From: Saksenaea vasiformis B4078 | Taxonomy: Eukaryota > Mucoromycota > Mucoromycetes > Mucorales > Saksenaeaceae | Length of the DNA stretch: 64,000 nucleotides | Assembly (NCBI GenBank): GCA_000697055.1 | Contig: JNDT01002319.1 | Location: 1-64,000, forward strand | Direction of reading: 5' to 3' | Shown here: piece by piece, positions 35,101 through 46,540 of the stretch | Layout: every line of letters begins with the position of its first letter | Position numbering within the stretch: position 1 is the first letter of the stretch | Made by a program: the position numbers and the translations under genes | Notes under the pieces: generated by a model | What the model was told of the DNA's origin: nothing | Database searches by the model: none | The model's input: only the letters and a program-made list of their open reading frames with translations

Positions 35101-36680
35101 CAAAACAAAACAGAATTCAACCAACTATCCCCACACGCCCCCTTGCCTTTACCTTCCATGATTGTAATGCTTGTGATGTGAATTCGGCAATTCTTTCTAC
35201 CCATTCAATGTAGGCTGGTTTCTCCACCATTTCATTAAGCGGTGCTGCGTTACGGAAACGGTACAACAAACGACAAAACTCGTTGTAATTATCGGCATCG
35301 TTCATACCATGTGAGGTCAGAATAATATCGCGGATACCCTGCATCATAGCGACAACAAATTTAGAGCGTTCTGCCTCGCCACTAAACAATGCTTTTCGTG
35401 TCGATGCAACAAGCACCAAACACCCCATTGCCTGAAAAAAAAAAGAAGACCATGAATCAATCCCATGAATTCACTCTCTTTCCTTTACCTTTCCACTTTG
35501 AGGAGGTGAAAATTCGCGATAAGCATTGAAAAAGGTGGGAACAAAGTTCTCATCCTCAAACAAAGGTCGCCAAGAGGCTGGGATCTAGACATAGGATAAG
35601 CGTAAAAGAACAAAAAAAAACTCACACATATACACCAAATTGACTTACTTGGACCGTGCCAATATCCTCTCCAGCCTCATCTAAACTGGTCCCCGCAAAA
35701 TCGTACGATAAACATTTCATAAGGACCTGTAATGTTGCATCTCGCATGCGTTCTTCTTGTCCAGCTTTTTTCTTAGATTAGTCACAAAAGAAAACAGTGT
35801 AGAAGCATCCTTTCGCTTACGTTTTTCAAAGGGAATGGTCCGATGTAATAAACCTTCGAGTGTTTTAAACGCGGCTTCAAAGATATCGAAAAGTTGTGTA
35901 TCTCGGAAACCGGCCGCTAAGATAGAATGGATTCATTTGTCAATCCATAGGGCTTCTTTTTTCTTTTCTGGATTCACCTTACCTGCCTTTCTGAATTTGG
36001 CTGAATTTCTTGGTGGACTTGGTGCATTAATGTCTTGGATAATCACTGCAAGAATTTGCATTCCGACAATACGATGGTCAACGGATGCCTGAAAGAATTG
36101 ACTAATGTCTTGTTGTACATTTCTATAGTCTTCCATATCCAGCCAGCCCAACCGAGTAAGAAGGGCAAAAACGGCAGCCAGTTGACTCAGCACAAAGGAC
36201 TGAAGATCTGTGTGCAAAAAAGCATATTCCAACAGAAAGGTACCTAGAAGGGCGGGGGGGGGAAAGAGGGGGAAACAAGTAAAAAAGAGTGATAAGAAAA
36301 AAGCGCGCGCGGTCTTGGAAATTTTAGGACTTACGTAGTTGTAGTTTCGTGTCGCCTGTGAAAATGGAGAACTGGGCAGTGATGAGTTGTTTAAGACGAG
36401 AGAGACAAAAGGTCTGAACAAAGGGGTTTGGTGAGCTTTGCAGAAGAACACGTAGTGCTGAGGCAGTGTCTGTTGGTGTGCTGATGGCAAAGGTCGGGCA
36501 GCCTTCCATGCCCGGTGGCCTGGGTTTTCCTGAGTCTATCCCCGTACCCGCCTCGTCTGCAAACGTGGGGAACGAGTATTCGAGCATCTTCTGCACCTGG
36601 TCACGCTCTTGCGGTGACTTTGGATTGTATAACTGCTCGCATAATGCAGAATAGTACGTTGTACGCTCATCTTGTGCCAT
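32177..36680 (-). CDS. exportin-7 (RanBP16)-like nuclear transport receptor
   Basis: A Ran-dependent export/import receptor of the karyopherin-beta family. Seventeen exons (36680-36335, 36243-35983, 35916-35821, 35755-35649, 35584-35489, 35431-35153, 35084-34965, 34904-34838, 34765-34638, 34578-34456, 34386-34118, 34051-33709, 33638-33362, 33303-33077, 32982-32557, 32504-32436, 32320-32177) join in frame to 1125 residues, close to human XPO7 (1087). Signatures: [74 protein letters not shown] and the final [17 protein letters not shown]. All introns are GT-AG and 44-183 nt. Converges with CYC8 (183-bp spacer). Confidence 0.96.
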
Positions 36681-37506
36681 TTGGTAAAGAAAAAGAAGCA
36701 AAGAAATAAAATAAAAAAAAAGGCAAGAAAAAAAAAGAATGAATGTCTGGTGATCCAGTCGAACCGTCCTTCGACCCAAAGTCAAAGCTCCACGCGACTT
36801 GTTTCGAATCGCACATTCAATGTCCGCTGTCCTGTTGTTGAACGGCGGCCCCTTTTTGGTGCTTTTGCTTGACTGGAACTTGGTTATGCCAGGTGTTTTA
36901 TTTATCTCAGTGAATCCATTTCTTTTCTCTTTTTGGAATACTGATCCACCCCTCCCTCTCCATCTCTGCCCTCTCTCTCTCTCTCTCCCTTTCTCTCTCT
37001 CTCTACCTTATATACAATGACTACCACTGTTGCTTGTAACTGATGACGAACAAACAGCCGGCGTACAAAACGCCCAGGAGCGGCTAGATGCGTTTAGGCT
37101 TCTGCAGTTGAAATTTACCGCATGAATGTGTCACCTACTGAAGCGTCAGTCAGTCAGTCAGTCAGTGCCTCCTTCCTCCTCCTCCTATTTAGATTGGTTT
37201 ATGCTGACAGAAAAAGAACATGGCAAAAAGAACAAAAATCCTGAGGTTCGGGTCACTGCATTTTTCTTTTTTTGGAAAAGAGCCCTTTTTTTTTTTTTGG
37301 CTGCCACAAAAAAGGGAGCAGGAGAGAATTGGCGCGGGGGGGGGGGCGGAAGAAAGGATCATTTTTTCCATCGCAATCCCGGGAAAAAGAGTCAGAGAAC
37401 AGCCGTTGCTGATTGGATAGGGATCAAAAGATGTGACCACCCTTCTCTCTTTCTTCCATTTTCTCTTTCCCTTTTTTTCTCCTTCTTCCCTAAAACTTTT
37501 CATACC
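36681..37506. promoter_or_regulatory. divergent intergenic region of exportin-7 and ODC carrier
   Basis: About 830 bp between two divergent start codons. It contains CT-rich tracts (36947-37012, with CTCTCT), a (GTCA)n run at 37145-37167, a G-run near 37339-37347, a T-run (37288-37299) and a pyrimidine-rich block (37440-37490) before the carrier ATG. No coding signal was seen. Confidence 0.5.
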
Positions 37507-38811
37507 ATGGCCGACGCTCCAAAACGTAAATAAGAAAAAAGAAAAAGAAAAAAAAAGCACAAAAAGACTGATTTTTTATTATTTATTTCGTGTAGCATTG
37601 CCTTTTCATTACCAGTTCTTATGTGGTGCTATTGCCGGCATCTCCGAGATCTTGGCCATGTATCCCCTCGATGGTAAAAGAATCATTGTTCAGGCACATA
37701 AACAGTTTTAGACCTAATGTTCTTTTCTTAGTGGTAAAGACTCGTGCCCAGTTGAGCACAACCGCCAACACAGGTGTGGTTCAAACGTTCAAGAATATTA
37801 TTGCAACAGAAGGGTAAGAAAGAAAGAAAATTAAAGTTTGTCCTTGATCCGGCCATTCAATTTTGACAATTTGCCCCCATCAAAGTGCCGGTGCGTTGTA
37901 CAGAGGTATTCTGCCACCTATTCTTGTGGAAGCCCCAAAACGTGCAACCAAGTTCGCTGCCAACGAACAGTACACCGCTCTGTATAAGAAGGCTTTTGGT
38001 TTCGACAAGGTCACGCAGAGTCTAGCCATTCTCACTGGTGTCAGTGCGGGTATCACTGAAGCCTGTATCATTGTTCCTTTTGAACTCGTCAAGATCCGAA
38101 TGCAGGACAAAGCCAACGTAAGTTCCTACACCCCCCGCCTCCTTGGCTGCATTCCTACGAGAGTCTTACACCCTTTCTTTCTTTTTTTTTCTTTAAGGCC
38201 GGTAAATACAATGGCACTTGGGATACGTTGAGCAAGATTGTCCGACATGAGGGTCCTTTGGCTCTTTCCCGAGGTTTGGAAGCAACTGTATGGCGCCATG
38301 CCACCTGGAACGGTGGTTACTTTGGTGTCATCTTTGGTGTCAAGGATATCCTGCCCAAGCCAAAGGACAAGAACCAACAATTGGCAGTAAACTTCATGGC
38401 CGGTACCATCGGTGGTATTTCCGGTACATTGATCAACACACCTTTCGATGTCGTCAAGACAAGAGTCCAAGGTTACAATGGCGTTGGTCCCAGAAAATAC
38501 AACTGGACCCTGCCTGCATTAGCAACCGTTGCCAGAGAAGAAGGGTAAGAAGAAAAGAAAAAAAAATCTAGTAGTAGTAATAACAAAGTGGTGGTTTAAC
38601 GGTCTAACTCCGGTTTATATAGTATGAGCGCCCTGTACAAGGGTTTCTTGCCCAAGGTATTGCGTCTGGGTCCTGGGTAAGTTACATCTTCTTTTTTTTT
38701 CTTTAAGGAAGGAAAGGGCTAACCCTCTTTTTTCCCAACAGCGGAGGTATCTTGTTGGTTGTCTTTGAAACCGTTTCCAGTTTTATCCGCCGTAACGTTT
38801 TGAAGGACTAA
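37507..38811 (+). CDS. ODC1: mitochondrial 2-oxodicarboxylate carrier
   Basis: Exchanges 2-oxoadipate and 2-oxoglutarate across the inner mitochondrial membrane, linking lysine metabolism to the TCA cycle. Seven exons (37507-37525, 37596-37673, 37732-37813, 37886-38117, 38198-38544, 38623-38676, 38742-38811) give 293 residues. All three mitochondrial-carrier repeats are present: PLDVVKTRAQ, PFELVKIRMQ and PFDVVKTRVQ, each with a downstream GALYRG/ALSRG/ALYKG element. The substrate-site string RATKFAANEQY and the WRHATWNGGYFG block are characteristic of ODC carriers. Exon 1 is only 19 nt (MADAPK). Divergent from exportin-7. Confidence 0.95.
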
Positions 38812-40543
38812 AACGAAGGAGAAAAAGAAAAGAGGGATTGTTTTTTGTTAGACTCATTAGGCTGGTCCAAATAAGAAAAAAGTTTGATTAGGCTATGTAG
38901 AATTTTATTTTTTGAGGCAAATGGTTGGGAGTTCTTTGTCTCTCTATTTTATTGCTGTAATACGATAGAGCGGTGTACAAATAATCTAGGGCAACAGCCA
39001 CGTGGTGATATCTGGCATTCGGTTCTACTACTGCTTTTGTTTGTCTTCAGGCTTAGGTAATGGAATCGTCTATGGAAAAGCGCATTAGAAAGAAAGAAAC
39101 AGGAATGACAAGCCGCGCATCGTGTATTACCAAATCAGGCTTCATGATCTATTGTCTCCAATGAACACATGGGTGCATTTGCACATGACAAACCTACCTT
39201 GTTGACTGCTGTGCTTCCCAAACCCATACCTGCACAGAGGAATAGGAACGTGTAAACCTTGCTGATTTTGGCCATGCTCAAACAGTGTTCGCAAAAAACG
39301 CTCTGTCAAAATCGATTTGCCTCTTGGACAACGCAAGTCACGGTGGCCATTGGTTGGATTTTTTGCCAGGGGAGAGATAGTAGTAATGTGACGCTCCAGT
39401 CTCCTCGAGAGAAAACTGCAATTTGTAGTGGAAGAGTGAACAGAATAGAAGAAGAGAAGACTGATGAAGGAGCGAACATCCTGTAAAAGCCGGATGCACC
39501 GCGTGGTATAGAGTCCAGCATTTATAATCATAAAGTGTACCGCGGAAACCTGACAAGAGACTGAGGATTTTGCATTATTTCTGCGTGGTAGGTCATCCCA
39601 TTGGCATGTGCCTTGAGGGTTTGCTTTATAGAGCCTATGCTATCCAAGTGGTCCAAATGGGTGTTGCGATGATTGTATGGCAATATAATGAAAAGGATTG
39701 CTTGTACGCTTTGTCAGCTCTGTAAGATTAACTATATAAACTTGCTACTACTTTACTATTCGCCTTCATCTTGTACAAACTTCGTCTGTACATTAATCAT
39801 GCCAGAGTACCCCACAGAATTGGAGGTAAGTTCGTTTGGAAACAACGACGTGTTTCTGATGTATCGACTGCTAGAGAGCTTTCTGATCACACATAGAAGG
39901 ACCAACTGCATTATCCGTGTGTTCTATCAACATTCACGGAACTGAATGAATTATGGTGACTTACAATGTTTCTTTTTTCGATAGCAGGGAAGAAGATGTC
40001 TCAGAATGTCAACAAAGGCATGATTACCGTACGCCTGGAATAGCTCGCTTGGCGGAGTTGCAGACAGGCCATTTTTTGTGTCGTTGTGTATTCTTTTTTT
40101 TTTTTTTGGCACAATCCATGAAGCCAACCTTGTTTCCCTTTATTAAAGAATATCTTCTGTCCTTACAACGCCTCGCCTTACTTGTCTGTTTCCATCTCTT
40201 TTCAGCCCTGTTTGCTGTATCTTTGGCAGTAGTGGCATATTTCTTCCATAGCCCGATCCATGCTACGTCCATGCATGTGTCACCAAATCATTTCTCTTCT
40301 TTTGTAGCAACACGCAATGACCAAAAAAAAAAAAAAGAAGTGGATATCCAAGCACAAACCCAATGAATGGTTCCTTCATCTTTGAATCTGCTGTTGCCAA
40401 TCAACATGTTTGACAAGATACTACAGGAATAACAAAACACTTAAGGCGCGTTTTCGTAGAAGTGGTGTGGTATGGGTAAGTTCGCTGCTGCAGTAGTAGT
40501 TTTATTGCTATACGGGATGTAAAAAAAAAGACAGGAGAGCGGT
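38812..40543. other. intergenic, with an unresolved short transcription unit
   Basis: About 1.7 kb without a firm gene. A TATATAAA-like string (39731-39738) lies about 65 bp before an ATG at 39799, which opens MPEYPTELE followed by a good donor (GTAAGT at 39826). A plausible acceptor sits near 39986, but joining gives only about 20 residues in phase. A different frame downstream (40090-40366) contains two hydrophobic segments. The exons cannot be joined with confidence, so no CDS is called. Confidence 0.4.
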
Positions 40544-40880
40544 TTAGATTCTTTCCAAAGCCTCCATAAGACTGATGCTGTTGCCTCGAATGACCTAGAC
40601 CGGCTCATGTCAATGCTGTTTCTCCAATCCCGTTGCCAAGACTTACCACCATGCCAATGTTGTGCTTTTCATTTGCGCTGACTTCTTCCACAGCCTCATC
40701 CAGGACAATGTTCATAAAGGGATCGTAACCGCGAAGGATACCAACGACTTTGCGGTTGCCGTTCAACTGCAGCGACAAGCGCTTATCCATATATCTAACA
40801 GAAGACATAGAGTAAGAAACTATGGCATGCCCCCATACATCAAGCTACCTTTTCAATTCGGGGGTTGCAGCCTTGGCCAT
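40544..40880 (-). CDS. SMX2: small nuclear ribonucleoprotein G (SmG)
   Basis: A core Sm-ring protein of U1, U2, U4 and U5 snRNPs in pre-mRNA splicing. Three exons (40880-40849, 40794-40647, 40594-40544) give 76 residues, the family length. The Sm1 motif is [34 protein letters not shown] and the Sm2 motif is IGMVVIRGNSI, spanning intron 2, with the LEAL-type ending EALERI. The third exon is short, and reading through intron 2 would lose the essential RGNS, so splicing is required. Confidence 0.96.
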
Positions 40881-41154
40881 GGTGATCTTAAGCGTAGTTC
40901 AGAGGAAAAGGTGCGGCTTTTTTTGGGAACGAGACTGTTGTTATTTTCCAAGGCGCGGAGTAACAATTTTTAAAGGCTGTGCTTCTTTACTGTACATCTC
41001 TCTCTTTCCAGCACGATCAACGAAATAAGATAGCTTAAGAGACGATAATGATTCAAAACTTGTGAACACGATCGGTTTATTGCTAGACTAGAGCGTTGTC
41101 TAAGCATATCAAAAAACAAAAAAAGGGAAAATGGGAGTATGGAAAGAAAGTGGC
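40881..41154. other. short spacer between SMX2 and BZW
   Basis: Both flanking genes are on the minus strand, so this 270-bp spacer holds the promoter of SMX2 and the 3' region of the BZW gene. Nothing further was seen. Confidence 0.5.
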
Positions 41155-42693
41155 TTAATCTTCTTCCTCGCTGCTGTCATCATTCTCCTTCAACCACTGG
41201 ACAAAGGGTGCCATTTGCTTCAAAAAGACGGTCTTGCCTTGGGGTTTGTGGGCTTTTTCTGCCCAGTAGAGAATGGCGTTATCGGAAAGTACGTCGTTCT
41301 TGTACAAGAGTTGGACAATTTGACGGAAGAATTTGGTAAGCTTTGCGTCTTCATAACAGGTCAGCTGGACCTTCTGAAGGAGCACAATTTCAGTCTTGGG
41401 AGAGTTGGCAAAGGCTTCCAACGCCTTGGACCATTTCTATACAGAGTGGGGTTAGTTTTCATTTGAAAAATGGAGACCATAAACGTACGTTCAACGATCG
41501 CAGGGTTTGTATCTCCAGTTGATCTGGACGTGCGTTGATCAGATCAATGGTGCTCAGAACGGCAGTCCAGACAAGCTGAATAGCCTCAGGTTCGCTCAAA
41601 CCTGCGTCCTTGGCACCTTGCTTGATGTAGCTGACTACCTCTGTGACACTGGCTTCGGCTTCCAGCATTTCCTTAAGAGTAATCACCAGATCCTCTTTCA
41701 TCGAGTTCTTTTGGTTTCTCTGGTAAAACTCCACAAGAGGTTTCATGTCCTCAGCCTCAAAGTGGCGTACAAGGCATTCTTCCTCCCGCTTGTTGGGCGG
41801 AAAGAGATCAGTGAGCTTAGAGTCCAAGCCTGCATTGATCAAGGCTCTTCCCAACTGGTCGATGGATTGTTCACCAAGGATAGTACGGAACACCATGGTG
41901 GAGAACGACAAAGAAAGTCCTAGCGAGGGTGTAAACTTACAAGAAAAAAGAAAAAAAAAGAGGAGAGGTGGCAGTCTTACCATCTTTAACCAAATAGTCC
42001 TTGAGAAGAACCTTGAGAAGGCCAATACTGGCGAGTTGCGCAGTGATAAAATAGCCAGTAGCCTTGGCCAACTTGCTGTTGTCACTTGCTTGCCATTTGT
42101 TGATAAATTGCAAAATATTCTTGAGTGTATCCTCCAAAGATCGTTGCAAATATTTGTGGCGACGGATCATCTTGTTGAACACATCAACATGTTGTTTAAT
42201 CACGGCGGGATCATCTTCGGCTGCAAAAATGCTGAAGGGGCTAAGCTCCGCATCAGTGTCAATGTTGCCTCCGGGTTCTACAATGAAATGAGTAGTCTGG
42301 TCTTCTCCTTTTACTTATAACTTTTTTGCCTTACCTAAAATGCCTCCGGTAATAAGGATTTCAAAGAGTGAGTCTCCGTATTTGCGATAATCAAGTGTGT
42401 TTCCAGCTGTATCAAGTTTGGTCGAAATAGCATCGAGATCGCCAGCTTTGACAGTTGCTAATTCTCTCAAAATATTATCTCTAAAAACTAAAAGCCTTTG
42501 GTGTTAACTATTGGTCATCATAAATACCAGCTTACCCTCGGGTTCGTGCTTTGCTTGTGCTTTTTGGACACCCTAGATGAACAGATGAATAGGATGGATC
42601 TCAAAATGATTTATTCTTTACTTTTCTCTGTTTTATCTTGACACCATGCAAAACAGGTTTGGGATTGGTTGCCGGAGTCTGGGGAGAATTCAT
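41155..42693 (-). CDS. BZW/5MP (eIF5-mimic protein) translation regulator
   Basis: W2-domain (eIF5C) proteins of this family compete with eIF5 for eIF2 and tune start-codon choice. Six exons (42693-42622, 42572-42536, 42487-42335, 42277-41981, 41919-41489, 41436-41155) give 423 residues, as in animal BZW1/2 (419). Family features: KPVLHGVKIKQRK near the N-terminus, TLDYRKYGDSLFEILITGGIL, FNKMIRRHKYLQRSLEDT, LINAGLDSKLTDLFPPNKR. The C-terminal W2 domain has AILYWAEKA.KPQGK.VFLKQM.PFV.WL and ends in an acidic tail (NDDSSEEED). No zinc finger of true eIF5 is present. Budding yeast lacks the family. Confidence 0.95.
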
Positions 42694-43512
42694 GAATTGT
42701 TTGCTTACGTTCCTTTCTTTTCTTTGGCTTTGCTGTCTGGTAGTGCCTTTCAACCAACTGAGAGGGGGGGCTTCACCGAAAGGATTTGCCTTCTTGTCTC
42801 GCAGAAACGCAGTCCGTCGTCGGAGATCGATTTTCAACGTGACTTCGGACACTTTTGAAGCAACGCTTGGAGCACAGCATCTGCATTTGAAATGATATTT
42901 TCCTTCGTTTTCCCGATTTGCATGATCAAAGAAGACTAAAATACACATATGTTAAGTACAATCATTTGCTAACAACAAAAAATAATTTTCGTGTCGGATA
43001 GACGGGGATAGAATTTTCCATAGATGGAAATGGGTACCCGAGTCGAGTCGATCTTGGGGGGGTGGGACGCGCTTTCCCTGAGTGACGGCATGCCAGGTGG
43101 ACGACGTGAAAAGCCGTACAGTCGCGAGGAATAATGTACAAATACCACTGGTAGTTGTAGACCTATTGGAGTGAAATTATTTGTCGTACTATTCCTTCCT
43201 TTACGATTTCTATCGAAAGATCCCGATTAAAGACGAAAGTGGGTATTAGGCCCTAGGCATAAAATTCAGTCGACAAAGCAGCATTACCATTGAGCGAAAG
43301 AAAAGCACGAACATCTGATTCTGTCTTTGAAAATCTCTCACAGGGATTAAGCCTAGCAGACCTAACGGAACTGGTCTGGCGCAAACTTGGCCGTTCACAG
43401 ATGCAACGCCTAAATAGATTAGCGTAAAAGCTCAGTCATATTAACACGTGCCGAAGAAGTCTCAACGCAATGAATATCAAACGATTTGAACGGTACGTAC
43501 AGCTTTAGTGGA
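42694..43512. other. intergenic with a repeated coding-like fragment
   Basis: Mostly featureless. An open frame without ATG (about 43263-43437) ends LVWRKLGRSQ...stop. It shares a 21-base identical string (43377-43397) with 56047-56067, in the same frame and also just before a stop. It is probably one of two remnants of a repeated element or exon. A short G-run is at 43055-43061. Confidence 0.5.
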
Positions 43513-44033
43513 CTAAATCGAATTACGTTCATAGTAATCATTCAATAACTGCACATGGGATTGATAATAAGGTGCTGTGTAACGATCTCTAGAACATTGA
43601 TGTACCCGAAAGTGGAAGTCCTCCAGTTGAATGACATCTGTCTTCATGTTCAATTCCTTCACCTCCCTTTCTGACGCACTCTGGCCAACAAACATCAAAC
43701 TGTCACTTCCACGTTGGATTTCAATTTTCAGAGTATTTGTGTCATCGTTAATGGTACCATCATAGTGCCCGTCAAAGCCCGGAAGATCATCAACATCGAT
43801 ATAACCATGGGAGATCCTTCCTGGATAAGCTTCAGTCAGAATTTGCGGAACTCCCTTCGGCCACATATGGATACGAATTGCACGACCAATTTCCGGGAGC
43901 TCAACCAGAGTAAAATAAACCGGTGGACATATGATCGGTGACGGCAAAACGTAAGTCTTGTTTCGTATCGTTTCGCCCAGACACCAGCAAGGAAGTAGAT
44001 AAAGATAGTGAGAAGACTTAATTGTAGCTTCAT
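43513..44033 (-). pseudogene. secreted-protein gene with apparent single-base frameshift
   Basis: ATG 44033 opens a clear signal peptide (MKLQLSLLTIFIYFLAGVWA). The frame then runs into unrelated sequence, whereas a long open frame starting directly after the predicted cleavage site in the other frame (ETIRNKTYVLPSP...) continues to 43513. One missing base in the GGGCG run near 43978 explains this. Together they would give about 173 residues with an acidic middle and a YYQSHVQLLNDYYERN tail. An 85-nt intron (GTCTGG...TTGAG) could also join the frames but its borders are poor. It may be a true pseudogene or an assembly error. No family is recognised. The protein would be extracellular. Confidence 0.55.
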
Positions 44034-46540
44034 GACCTTTACAAAAGAGTGACTTAATCGAGGGTCCAATGCCTGATTGCTGGGTCTTTTATAAACATTA
44101 GAAAAGTCTGCACTCGCTTGTCCCACTCCCACGGTGTCCATATGAGATGCGAAATTGATCGTATTTGCTAGTTCGGCTCTCAAACGGCAGTTGTGGTCAA
44201 TAAGCTGAATAGTCGGATTCAAACACACCATCCTCTGCTAAACAGGTATCATATTCTCGGGTCTGATGATTAACTTTAAAAAGCATTATTCACTATCAGG
44301 CATTCGAATCTGACACTTAAGCCATTGTCTTGAATTACATAACCGAAGTTCCGAGATATTACGTATCCACGCGCAACCGTCCACCTTGATTCCTTGGAAA
44401 ATGGCAAAAAGAAAAAAGGCCAAATTTTTAAGTTGTAGATGATGAGAAGACAGGAACAGCTATTGTTGGTATGTCGCGGTATAATTGTTTCCTAAAGTCA
44501 ATGTAGCTCTCATCTAACTTCGAAGTCGCGAGCTGACAAAGATGAAACATAAAGATATACGCGTCTAGGAACCTTTTGCGCTCAATGACAAATGAAACAT
44601 TGTATCTGCAGGGAAAAATATCAGTCTTCTTATGAAGATGGCCAGGTCCATATCATGTGTTGGTATGGTTATCGTGAGCCTATAGACTGTGTCGTTAACG
44701 AGGAAGTGTGTGCTTTGGAAGCCACTGGCTTTCGCACGGAATATTTGCATAATATTTGCGTTTTCTTGAATAACCCTGTGTCAGTTACTATGCATGTCAC
44801 CTGGCCAAAAGGCTACAAACAGTCCGTATGGAAGAAACGGAAACCGAACGTATCTAAAACCTACACGAAAGGGCAAGATGTTTCAAAGTGATGTTTAAAG
44901 AGGATTTGAATACAACCTCAGCAACAAAGCAATTGGAAATCCATGTTCTCCCGGCAGAAATATAGCTGTTACAGTATGGAAAAGATCCTAGCAACGTGTT
45001 TTGAAATTGTAAAAGCATTGGTCGACTCCATATTATCAATGACGCCTTGGAGCAGTTGATGAAGCGACTGCTGCAGAGATCGGAGGGACTCAAGATACTC
45101 ACAATGACGGTCGGTCGATTTGTGGAACATAATGCAATTTGCCATTGGAAAAGCTTCATTTCAGCCGTACAGCGAAATGACGAGCCTAAGCTCCAGCAGC
45201 GCCTTGACTGGATGCCCAGATAGTGCATGAGCGACATCGTCTGTTGAAAAACGACGTCTCTCTTGCTCCATCTGCGTTCCATATCAACACGAAGACGCAG
45301 CATAGCATGGCCCAAGAAAGGGATCTCTTCGTGGTTACAGCGCCAAAACGAAAGCAAGAACAGCTACAATTTTGGAAGCACTCTCAGCATCAGCTATCAT
45401 TCATTACAACTTGAGGCTACTGGATCCACCATACAAAGGACCAAAAAAAAAAAAAATAAGGGCGACTCATTTTGAAGTTGGAAGCGAAGGAACTGTAACT
45501 GGAAATTCAAGGCTGCAATGAATGAGATGGACAGGTACAGTGCTCATAGATTAAGAGCTTTTGATCTAAAACATGTCTAGTGTCCAAGAACTATGAACAC
45601 CACACTATGGGAAACCTGGTTCCTGATCGACTACTTTTCCTACGTAAAAAGATGGTCCATCAGGGACCTGTACCACCTCAGTTTCTGATGGACTATCTTT
45701 TTACTTAGGAAAAGTAGTCAATCAAGAACCGAGTTTCCCATAGTGCCACGTATTTCAACGGTTGTATAGAATATGTATGTACCTATTTGATGTCTACAGT
45801 TAAATTTCCTAGCACATGGTACGTGCATGACGCCGGTCAACGACAGCTTCGTGTCGTCCCAGTCTACCATCGATATCCGGTGTGTACGCGTATTTTTTGG
45901 TGGGGAGTATCTAGACTTTGCGTAGTAGATCCGTTCGCTGTTACAGAAAATAGCTGCAATAGTAGTCAAACAAACTAAAATGAGCGACGTGTTAATTTCT
46001 GCAAATAATATCGTCGATACGTTCCTATAGAGAACATGCAGGTCTGTATCTCAGAAAGTATATGTATCGATCTGATCATGCATCCGCAACCGCCTGATCA
46101 GGGGAACACTATTTGAACATTGCCCATCGCCCGCAGAACAGAACGGACAGCACGATTAGAATGCCCAAACTCTTTGAGTGAACTACGGCAGCAGCAAGCT
46201 GACTACCTGTAGGGCAAATTCTGCCCTATTTTGATCAACTGGTCAACGTTTTTCTTCTCCACACGATCTACTACATCATGTATGAACAATTTTTTTCTTT
46301 TGACTTCAACAGCATAGGTGCAATACAGCTCTCTATCCTCCGTGAATGACACCATGGTAAGCTGTACTCATAGACACTAATTCTGCCATGCCTTTCATGG
46401 GTCCGGGGGGTGTGTGTGTGTGTGAGTGAGTACCAAAATTGATGTGCAGTTGACGCAACAAAAAAGTTTCCAGCGGCGCAAGAAAATAACGGTAGCCTGC
46501 TGAGCGTCAATTTGCTCTTCCTGTTTGTTTCCTAACCGCA
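44034..46540. other. gene-poor region with decayed ORFs
   Basis: 2.5 kb with no intact gene. A plus-strand frame (44592-44891, 99 codons) contains HVTWPKGYKQSVWKK, faintly like RIHMWPKGVPQILTE of the neighbouring frameshifted gene. Around 45007-45414 two plus-strand frames continue each other across a stop (FVEHNAICHWKSF... then LLKNDVSLAPSAF...), overlapped by a 167-codon minus-strand frame. These look like decayed coding sequence of unknown origin. The inverted repeat at 45603-45745 lies here. Confidence 0.45.
45603..45745. mobile_element. foldback/MITE-like inverted repeat (61-bp arms, 21-bp loop)
   Basis: The arm 45603-45663 and the reverse complement of 45685-45745 agree at 55 of 61 positions, with a 21-bp centre. 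All six differences are substitutions, five of them transitions, so the arms are old but collinear. Ends read CACTATGGGAAAC inward. No convincing target-site duplication was found, and there is no coding capacity. It is a candidate non-autonomous foldback element, or a large hairpin. Confidence 0.7.
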
